Below, one piece after another: positions 1 to 4,608 of a stretch of DNA of 11,133 nucleotides (position 1 is the first letter of the stretch; the number at the start of each line of letters is the position of its first letter). The DNA lies in the NCBI GenBank assembly GCA_024278215.1, contig JAJRTR010000040.1, forward strand, positions 1 through 11,133, read 5' to 3'. The notes beneath the pieces are model-generated. The model searched no databases and had not been told where the DNA came from. It saw nothing but the letters and a program-made list of their open reading frames with translations. Source of the DNA: a bacterium (lineage in GTDB: Bacteria; UBP15; UBA6099; JAJRTR01). The translations under genes were made by a program, and so were the position numbers.

Positions 1-280
1 TATCTTCAACAGCATCCAGCGCGCTGTCCACTCGATTATCGTCTTGCGCCGCTTCCAGCTTGTAGCCGCCCTCCGACGGTTCCGATTCCGTTCTTTGCGC
101 CTCTCCGCCGTCCCAGGGATTCAACTCGACGAGCGGCAGCACAAGGTCGTTATTCCGGGTGCCGATGCTTTCAGTAGCTTCCGCGTTTATTCCCGAAGCG
201 ATTACCAGTAATATACAGAAGATCAAAACCGCGATTTGCGGTCTGTGCAGTGTGGTTGTATTTAGAATTCGTCGCATCAT
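1..280 (-). CDS. Exported protein of unknown function (N-terminal 93 residues; rest lies outside window)
   Basis: An open frame runs without a stop from ATG at 280 to the window edge, so the C-terminus is missing. The first residues (MMRRILNTTTLHRPQIAV) are positively charged and followed by a hydrophobic stretch at about residues 17-30 (AVLIFCILLVIASG) and then small residues (INAEA). This reads as a Sec signal peptide cleaved near residue 34, so the mature protein is probably periplasmic or secreted. The visible mature part is acidic and polar, with no domain I recognise. Two tandem ATG codons (280 and 277) could each be the start; the ribosome binding site is weak (GAG about 10 nt upstream). 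A strong promoter lies just upstream at 313-342. No function is assigned. Confidence 0.7.
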   Translation of the reverse strand, partial: MMRRILNTTTLHRPQIAVLIFCILLVIASGINAEATESIGTRNNDLVLPLVELNPWDGGEAQRTESEPSEGGYKLEAAQDDNRVDSALDAVED

Positions 281-312
281 GATGTTAATCTCATAAAGAA
301 TAATGAACAACA

Positions 313-342
313 ATTATATATTCAGACAGCAAATGCGGTCAA
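313..342 (-). promoter_or_regulatory. Sigma70-type promoter for the exported-protein gene
   Basis: Read on the minus strand, TTGACC (337-342) and TATAAT (313-318) are separated by 18 bp. The -35 box matches 5 of 6 consensus bases and the -10 box 6 of 6. Transcription would start near 306, leaving a leader of roughly 26 nt before the ATG at 280. This separates the exported-protein gene from the SRPBCC gene upstream on the same strand. Confidence 0.7.
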
Positions 343-427
343 ACAGTTCGAAATTAATGCAAAAGGAACTTCCTCTTTTGGTATCTTACGACTGAAATGC
401 TGTGCAGGATGGTAGGAAATACTTAAC

Positions 428-470
428 CCGCATTGGTGAAATATGCGAGCTAAGCATTTTTATGATGCGG
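428..470 (-). terminator. Nested inverted repeat after the SRPBCC gene, possible weak terminator
   Basis: An outer repeat CCGCAT (428-433) / ATGCGG (465-470) encloses an inner one, AAATATGC (439-446) / GCATTTTT (454-461), 7 of 8 paired. It lies 26 nt past the stop codon of the SRPBCC gene and upstream of the next gene's promoter, where a terminator would be expected. The T-run follows the inner stem only on the plus strand, so termination of the minus-strand transcript would not be of the classical kind. Confidence 0.3.
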
Positions 471-495
471 ATTGCAATCAGGCGGAATATACCAG

Positions 496-1023
496 TTATT
501 TATCTTTTTCTCTTTCTGCCCTGGCCAGCGCTTCGAGTTTCTTTATATGGTTCGCATAAAGCTCAGCCTGATTGTTAACTAGTTCCTTGAAGATCGCCTT
601 CTCGATGATGGGGCCGACGATGGGTACTTTGAAATTCAACTGGCCTTTCATTTCCAGGACAACCTTATTCCGTTTCTCTGTGTATGTCCATTTGCCTTTG
701 CAGAAAAATAACTTCTTCAGAAAAAAAGGTATTATTTCAAAGCTGTATACCATTGTGTTCGGGTCCCACTTGCTGACTTCTCGCCACGTGAGCATCTCAG
801 GCTTGAGAACCTTCTGTGCAATCGGCGGTATCTGGCCGTGTGCGCAGTAGGTGAATTCAATGTCCTGACGACCGTCCGGGTATTCAGTAAAATGTGTCAA
901 CTTGACATCGGTGACATTCGGTAATTCAGTATAATTGCCGGTGTCTTTTATCAGGTCGTAGTGTGTGACTTTCAGAACCCATTCGAGCGGATGTTCGAAT
1001 TTGTGTTTAATATGTATACGCAA
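496..1023 (-). CDS. SRPBCC/START-like protein, DUF2505-like
   Basis: A 175-residue soluble protein with no signal peptide. The layout fits the DUF2505 branch of the SRPBCC (START/Bet v 1-like) fold: an N-terminal strand (MRIHIKHKFEHPLEWV), alternating strands with a WxxxSKWDPN segment near residues 80-90, a strand pair (KGKWTYTEKRNKVVLEMKGQLNF), and a C-terminal motif VPIVGPIIEKAIFKELVNNQ (about residues 134-153) leading into a long charged helix. Members of this superfamily bind hydrophobic ligands in an internal cavity; the ligand here is unknown. The start codon is TTG (1021-1023). It is chosen because a perfect AGGAGG sits 6 nt upstream and no ATG is available near the N-terminus. It appears to be monocistronic. 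The fold call is by pattern recognition only. Confidence 0.7.
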   Translation of the reverse strand: MRIHIKHKFEHPLEWVLKVTHYDLIKDTGNYTELPNVTDVKLTHFTEYPDGRQDIEFTYCAHGQIPPIAQKVLKPEMLTWREVSKWDPNTMVYSFEIIPFFLKKLFFCKGKWTYTEKRNKVVLEMKGQLNFKVPIVGPIIEKAIFKELVNNQAELYANHIKKLEALARAEREKDK

Positions 1024-1152
1024 GTTGTACCTCCTGTGTTGCTGATTCGGTTTGTTTCAATATGCACAAAAATCGGAACCGTTTAACTGTATGGGAACAC
1101 ATGTTGTTTTTGATACTATCGCCGGCAATGATTCGAAAACCGAAAGTATATT
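1024..1152. other. Upstream region of the SRPBCC gene
   Basis: This holds the AGGAGG ribosome binding site (about 1030-1035) of the TTG-started gene. I see no convincing -35/-10 pair here on the minus strand. Overlapping short open frames on both strands have no ribosome binding site or recognisable protein character, so I do not call them genes. Confidence 0.4.
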
Positions 1153-1311
1153 GAGCCAATTGCAGAATTCTGCTATTGTCCATAGCGGCGTTGACAGCGC
1201 GAAATTGTCCTCGACGTACTCTACAAGTACGCCTGTGAGGATTTTACACCTCCGCCTTGCTCTGAACATTTTCGCTCGACCTCGCTACGAACATAATTTT
1301 GTAATTGGCTC
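1153..1311. repeat. Hairpin-rich element bounded by inverted repeats (MITE-like or structured RNA)
   Basis: The 159-bp segment is bounded by a perfect 9-bp inverted repeat, GAGCCAATT (1153-1161) and AATTGGCTC (1303-1311). Inside are a 12-bp palindrome GCAGAATTCTGC (1162-1173), a hairpin GCTAT/ATAGC (1172-1186), and a hairpin CGTACT-ctaca-AGTACG flanked by a TCCTC/GAGGA pair (centred near 1220). It is open in one frame on each strand, a common property of GC-rich structured repeats, with no ribosome binding site. Its base composition differs from the AT-rich DNA to its right. I infer a non-autonomous repeat element or a structured RNA; there is no second copy in this window. Confidence 0.45.
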
Positions 1312-1572
1312 TATTAACGAAGCACGTTGATTATAAATAATGTTAATGTTTATTTCATAAAATTACCTGATTTTGCAAATTGGATTTTATGACATGTTGC
1401 CATTATTATCAAGATATTTGGCTCAAACGGATTTGCGGCATCGTTTCCGGGGTGCCTGCTGGACACGATGATAAAGAGCCGAAAACAAAAACATTTCCGC
1501 TCGACTGGCCGTTGAATCGTAATTTAACAATCGGCTCATGAGTGGAAATGTTTGGATGCACCCAGCCGGGCG
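1312..1572. other. Gene-free stretch with inverted repeats
   Basis: About 260 bp without a supported gene. The left half is AT-rich and contains an 8-bp inverted repeat CATAAAAT (1356-1363) / ATTTTATG (1384-1391). The right half contains CATCGT (1439-1444) / ACGATG (1465-1470) and a longer, nearly perfect repeat at 1489-1553 (separate entry). Confidence 0.5.
1489..1553. repeat. 14-bp inverted repeat forming a long hairpin
   Basis: The arm at 1489-1502 (aaacatttccgctc) is complementary to 1540-1553 (gagtggaaatgttt) at 13 of 14 positions, and the one mismatch would be a G-U or A-C pair depending on strand. The loop carries a second partial dyad around GGCCGTTGA / AACAATCGGCTC. A competing pairing, GAGCCGA (1476-1482) with TCGGCTC (1531-1537), is also possible. 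It lies just beyond the Hsp20 terminator. Confidence 0.5.
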
Positions 1573-1607
1573 CAAAAAACAATAATCCCCCGCTATTCGA
1601 CGGGGGA
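1573..1607 (-). terminator. Rho-independent terminator of the Hsp20 gene
   Basis: On the minus strand the stem TCCCCCG (complement of 1601-1607) pairs with CGGGGGA (complement of 1586-1592) around an 8-nt loop. A T-rich tail follows, including a run of six T (complement of 1574-1579). It starts 11 nt after the Hsp20 stop codon. The GC-rich stem plus T tract is the classical intrinsic form. Confidence 0.85.
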
Positions 1608-1618
1608 GGACGTAATGA

Positions 1619-2059
1619 TTATTCTTCGGCGATGTCGACCTTCTTGACAGCACTTTCTTCTTTTACTTTCGGGATGCTCAGCTTCAGCACCCCGTTTTTG
1701 AATGATGCCTTGACGCTCTCTTCGTCGATATTATCCGGCAGATAGAACGAGCGCTCGAAACTGCCGTAGTGGGTTTCCACCCTGTGATACTTGCGGCCTT
1801 CCTTCTTCTCTTCGGTTTTCTTCTCACCTTTGATCGTGAGGGTCTTCTCCTTGATCTCCACCGTGATGTTGTCCTTGTCCATTCCAGGCACCTCGGCGCT
1901 GATCAGGTACTGGTCGTCATCCTCCGAAATATCGACAGCTGGAAACCACCTTTCGACTGCCGATCCGCGGAAGCCGTCAATATCCTTCACAATCCTTTCG
2001 AGAGTCTGATCGAAGAAACCCATATCCGGCCATCCACCTTTCCATTTTACGATTGCCAT
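1619..2059 (-). CDS. Small heat shock protein, Hsp20/alpha-crystallin family
   Basis: A 146-residue ATP-independent chaperone that holds unfolding proteins in the cytoplasm as part of large oligomers. The N-terminal arm (WKGGWPDMGFFDQ) leads into the alpha-crystallin domain, which begins at about residue 40 (WFPAVDISEDDDQYLI). It includes the bacterial signature AEVPGMDKDNITVEI, the loop YHRVETHYGSFERSFYLP, and the closing SFKNGVLKLSIPK, which matches the family motif AxxxNGVLxLxxPK. A short lysine-rich tail follows. Length is normal for class A bacterial Hsp20. The ATG at 2059 is chosen over an in-frame GTG at 2068, which overlaps the Shine-Dalgarno GGAGGTGA; GGAGG sits 8 nt before the ATG. 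The gene stands alone with its own promoter and terminator. Confidence 0.95.
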   Translation of the reverse strand: MAIVKWKGGWPDMGFFDQTLERIVKDIDGFRGSAVERWFPAVDISEDDDQYLISAEVPGMDKDNITVEIKEKTLTIKGEKKTEEKKEGRKYHRVETHYGSFERSFYLPDNIDEESVKASFKNGVLKLSIPKVKEESAVKKVDIAEE

Positions 2060-2118
2060 AACAATCACCTCCGTAATGTTTGTAGTTTTTCAGGCCTTCG
2101 CCTTCCTCTTTCAATTCT

Positions 2119-2147
2119 ATTATAAGCACTTAGTGTTATAATGTCAA
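2119..2147 (-). promoter_or_regulatory. Perfect consensus sigma70 promoter of the Hsp20 gene
   Basis: Read on the minus strand, TTGACA (2142-2147) and TATAAT (2119-2124) are both exact consensus hexamers with an ideal 17-bp spacer. Transcription would start near 2112, giving a leader of about 50 nt. There is no sigma32-like -35/-10 pair, so heat control would have to come from a repressor or the leader RNA. Confidence 0.85.
2120..2141. promoter_or_regulatory. Candidate operator filling the Hsp20 promoter spacer
   Basis: The 22-bp stretch is a quasi-palindrome: outer arms TTATAA (2120-2125) and TTATAA (2136-2141), inner arms CACT (2127-2130) and AGTG (2132-2135), offset by one extra G at 2126. 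It occupies the spacer and overlaps the -10 box, so a bound dimer would block RNA polymerase. It does not match CIRCE, whose arms are 9 bp with a 9-bp spacer. The binding protein is unknown. Confidence 0.5.
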
Positions 2148-2262
2148 GTATTCTCAGAAAAAAACATAAGAAATATCTATTAACAATATATGTGGCGTAA
2201 AATACCTTTATCTATGCGTCTTTTTAATTGAAAAGTATTCCTCGGAATTTACTATTTGAAAG

Positions 2263-2281
2263 CCACCGACAAGGTCGGTGG
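2263..2281. repeat. Perfect hairpin resembling an IS200/IS605-type end palindrome
   Basis: CCACCGAC (2263-2270) and GTCGGTGG (2274-2281) pair perfectly around a 3-nt loop. The context gaaagccaccgac resembles the terminal hairpins of IS200/IS605 elements. No tnpA or tnpB gene is present, so if it is a transposon end it is only a remnant. A simple structured RNA or a terminator lacking a T tract is equally possible. Confidence 0.35.
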
Positions 2282-2335
2282 ATGGAACGAGCTGAAGGAT
2301 CGACTGACTTCGAGGTTAAGATAAACCATGTGTGC

Positions 2336-2364
2336 CGTGCTCAAACCGCTTTTGTTTGGGCACG
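2336..2364. repeat. 11-bp stem-loop upstream of the small membrane-protein gene
   Basis: CGTGCTCAAAC (2336-2346) pairs with GTTTGGGCACG (2354-2364) with one G-U pair and a 7-nt loop. It lies about 125 bp before the presumed promoter of the next plus-strand gene. Its role is unknown. Confidence 0.5.
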
Positions 2365-2487
2365 ACCATCAGTACTGATATAACTGTAGATCATGTCAGG
2401 ATCGTATGAGGTTATTGCAATCGGCTCGTAGTAGAACAGACTTCTGATAGCGGCTCGTATATGTAAATAATAGATGTCGCACCCTCT

Positions 2488-2496
2488 TGCTATAAT
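2488..2496 (+). promoter_or_regulatory. Extended -10 promoter for the 93-residue membrane-protein gene
   Basis: TGC precedes a consensus TATAAT (2491-2496), forming an extended -10 element. I see no convincing -35 box 17 bp upstream. The 9-bp direct repeats at 2422-2430 and 2451-2459 lie where an activator could bind. The start of transcription would be near 2503, with a leader of about 30 nt. Confidence 0.5.
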
Positions 2497-2532
2497 CAGG
2501 ATTAATCTTGAATTCGATGGAGGTATAACAAG

Positions 2533-2814
2533 ATGTTCGGACCGATAGGACCAGCGGAATCATGGACTCTCATTGTTTGTGTATTAATTATGTCTGTTGC
2601 AATCACAAAACTGATCTATTGGATAATACTGATATTATCGGAAGTGACGGGGGGAAAGAGGCTGCACAAGGAAATGATATGTCCGACAGGTGAAATATGC
2701 GGGATAAAGAAACGGACGCTGCCGCCGAAGACTGTAAGAAAGAGCTTGTATGTTGAGCGAGGGTGTACCGGTGGTTGCGTTTCGGCGGTGCGGAGTTGCA
2801 ACGGAAATGACTGA
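2533..2814 (+). CDS. Small single-pass membrane protein with cysteine-rich tail, unknown function
   Basis: A 93-residue protein I do not recognise. Residues 11-36 (WTLIVCVLIM to IILILS) form one hydrophobic transmembrane helix. The rest is basic and carries cysteines at 50, 56, 78, 82 and 89 (CPTGEIC, CTGGC), spacing that could bind a metal or form disulphides but matches no motif I know. A clear Shine-Dalgarno (GGAGG, 9 nt before ATG) and an extended -10 promoter support a real gene. It is the only plus-strand gene in the left half and converges on the mutase operon. Whether the cysteines face the cytoplasm or periplasm is uncertain; the lysine/arginine-rich tail favours the cytoplasm. Confidence 0.65.
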   Translation: MFGPIGPAESWTLIVCVLIMSVAITKLIYWIILILSEVTGGKRLHKEMICPTGEICGIKKRTLPPKTVRKSLYVERGCTGGCVSAVRSCNGND

Positions 2815-2824
2815 AATGTGCGGT

Positions 2825-2889
2825 TAACCGTTTACGGTATATACAAAAAGAGGAGATCGAATTCCATTTCTCAATACCGTAAACGGTTA
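2825..2889. repeat. 16-bp perfect inverted repeat with LacI-operator-like arms, between convergent genes
   Basis: TAACCGTTTACGGTAT (2825-2840) and ATACCGTAAACGGTTA (2874-2889) are perfectly complementary around a 33-nt loop. Each arm is also nearly palindromic. The right arm contains GTAAACGGTTAC (2879-2890), which fits the GTAAnCGnTTAC pattern typical of LacI/GalR-family operators. The left arm has the same pattern with one mismatch (2824-2835). The repeat starts 10 nt after the small-protein stop and 15 nt after the mutase stop. It could act as a bidirectional terminator, although neither side has a T tract. Confidence 0.6.
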
Positions 2890-2904
2890 CAAATTGGTAA
2901 TTTA

Positions 2905-4608
2905 TTACAGAAATTTGCGTTCTTCGTAAGTGCCGAAGATGTCTTTGAGTCCCTGCACGATTTCGCCGAGCGTGGCGTGCGACTCGATGCAGTTGATGAA
3001 GTGCGGCACGAGGTTTTCCCTGTCCGAAGTGGCGGCTTTTTTCATTTCTTCGAGTGCGTTGTTTGCCGCGGCCCTGTTGCGTTTCTGTTTGAATCTCCTC
3101 ACGCGCTCGACCTGTTCGTCTTCGGTTTTCTGCTCGATCTTCAGGAGTTCAATATCCGGCTCGATACCCTGGTTGAATACGTTTACTCCGACGAGGTACT
3201 TCGTCTTCTCCTCGAGTTCTTTCTGGTAGCGATATGAAGCCTCGGCTATTTCTTTCTGGAAGAATGCGTTGTCCAGCGCCTTGAGCACGCCGCCCATTTT
3301 CTCCACACGAGCCTGGTAGTCGTAGAATGCCTGTTCCATATTATTTGTGAGCGCTTCGACATAGTAGGAACCGGCGAGCGGGTCGACAGTGTCAGTGACT
3401 TCCGTTTCATAGGCGATTATCTGCTGGGTGCGGATAGCGATCTGTGCAGCTTTTTCAGAGGGGAGCGCGAGCACTTCGTCCATCGAGTTCGTGTGCAGCG
3501 ATTGCGTGCCGCCCAGCACGGCGGCCATGCCTTCAAAAGCCGTTCGGACAATATTGTTTTCCGGCTCTTCGGCAGTGAGCGAAACGCCTGCGGTCTGCGT
3601 GTGGAACCGCAACATCATCGAGCGCGGATTCTGCGGATTGTACTGCTTTTTCATCTCGCGGGCCCATATCCGGCGTGCCGCGCGGAACTTCGCTATCTCC
3701 TCGAAAAAGTCGATATGCGAATCGAAAAAGAACGACAACCGCGGCGCGAAATCATCGACATCCAGACCCGCCTCGACTCCGCGCTGGACATAGAACAGCC
3801 CGTTCAGAAGTGTGAAGGCCAGTTCCTGTTGCGCGGTCGAGCCCGCCTCGCGTATGTGGTAGCCGCTGATGCTGATGGTGTTCCATCGCGGCACGTTTTC
3901 CGCGCAGAACGCGAATACGTCGGTGATGATCCGCAACGAGGGTTCGGGCGCGTAAATCCAGGAATTCTGAGCCTGGTATTCTTTAAGGATGTCGTTTTGT
4001 ATAGTGCCGCCGATTTTGTCGAGTGACACGCCTTGCTTTTTGGCAACAGCTATATACAGCGAAAGCATGATCGCCGCCGGACCGTTGATCGTCATCGAGG
4101 TAGTCACCCTGTCGAGCGGTATCTCATCGAACAGATTTTCCATGTCCTCGAGTGTGCAGATCGCCACACCGCAACGCCCCACTTCTCCGATGGACATCTC
4201 GTGGTCCGAGTCGTAACCCATGAGCGTGGGCATATCGAATGCCGTGCTGAGCCCGGTGCCACCCTGCGACAGCAGGAACTTGAATCTTTCGTTCGTCTGT
4301 ATCGCGGTGCCGAACCCCGAGAACATCCGCATCGTCCATATCCGGCGGCGGTACATCTGTTCGTGTATCCCGCGCGTGTATGGGTAGCTGCCCGGCGCTC
4401 CGAGGTCCGACGCCGGATCAAAACCGGCTATATCTTCAGGGGCGTAGAGAGGGTTGACCGGTCTGCCCGATAATGAAGTGAACTCTGTGCGTTCAATTAT
4501 TTCAGGCTTGTTGGAACTGTTGGATTTATTGATGTCAGCCGATGCCGTCTCAGGGGACCGATGCGGGACAGCACATCCGGTTGCCTGATTATTGTTTGTC
4601 TCTTTCAT
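2905..4608 (-). CDS. icmA: Cobalamin-dependent acyl-CoA mutase large subunit, probable isobutyryl-CoA mutase
   Basis: A 567-residue large subunit of the methylmalonyl-CoA mutase family, catalytic barrel only. Clear family blocks: YPYTRGIHEQMYR (75-87), WTMRMFSGFGTA (91-102), AFDMPTLMGYDSDH (123-136), TIQNDILKEY (202-211), SISGYHIREAG (246-256), and LGGTQSLHTNSMDE (365-378). His251 aligns with the conserved active-site His. Phe96 and Gln214 replace the Tyr and Arg (P. shermanii Tyr89/Arg207) that hold the methylmalonyl carboxylate. This Phe/Gln pair marks isobutyryl-CoA mutase, which interconverts isobutyryl-CoA and n-butyryl-CoA. The C-terminus lacks the B12-binding domain (no DxHxxG), so a separate small subunit is needed. 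The ATG at 4608 has AAGGAA 7 nt upstream; the open frame extends to 4815 only inside meaB. Residues 1-35 are a Ser/Asn-rich, poorly conserved extension. Confidence 0.85.
   Translation of the reverse strand: MKETNNNQATGCAVPHRSPETASADINKSNSSNKPEIIERTEFTSLSGRPVNPLYAPEDIAGFDPASDLGAPGSYPYTRGIHEQMYRRRIWTMRMFSGFGTAIQTNERFKFLLSQGGTGLSTAFDMPTLMGYDSDHEMSIGEVGRCGVAICTLEDMENLFDEIPLDRVTTSMTINGPAAIMLSLYIAVAKKQGVSLDKIGGTIQNDILKEYQAQNSWIYAPEPSLRIITDVFAFCAENVPRWNTISISGYHIREAGSTAQQELAFTLLNGLFYVQRGVEAGLDVDDFAPRLSFFFDSHIDFFEEIAKFRAARRIWAREMKKQYNPQNPRSMMLRFHTQTAGVSLTAEEPENNIVRTAFEGMAAVLGGTQSLHTNSMDEVLALPSEKAAQIAIRTQQIIAYETEVTDTVDPLAGSYYVEALTNNMEQAFYDYQARVEKMGGVLKALDNAFFQKEIAEASYRYQKELEEKTKYLVGVNVFNQGIEPDIELLKIEQKTEDEQVERVRRFKQKRNRAAANNALEEMKKAATSDRENLVPHFINCIESHATLGEIVQGLKDIFGTYEERKFL

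Larger units (their letters stand above)
2160..2490. other. Gene-free stretch with two hairpins and a direct repeat
   Basis: AT-rich to about 2260, then moderately GC-rich and structured. It holds a perfect 8-bp hairpin at 2263-2281, an 11-bp hairpin at 2336-2364, and a 9-bp direct repeat CGGCTCGTA at 2422-2430 and 2451-2459. A 16-codon open frame starts at about 2328 but lacks a well-spaced ribosome binding site. No longer coding potential is visible. Confidence 0.5.

Noticed and set aside
1052-1330. Overlapping open frames on both strands (plus 1052-1330, minus 1057-1269)
   Set aside because: No ribosome binding site and no recognisable protein; the open frames follow from the structured repeat element.
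2060-2068. GTG start three codons upstream for Hsp20
   Set aside because: The GTG is part of the Shine-Dalgarno sequence GGAGGTGA that serves the ATG at 2059.
2120-2141. CIRCE (HrcA) element at the Hsp20 promoter
   Set aside because: The arms and spacer do not match TTAGCACTC-N9-GAGTGCTAA; only a CACT/AGTG core is shared.
2328-2378. 16-codon leader peptide starting at 2328
   Set aside because: The only purine-rich site is about 12 nt away, and the frame lies mostly inside the 2336-2364 hairpin.
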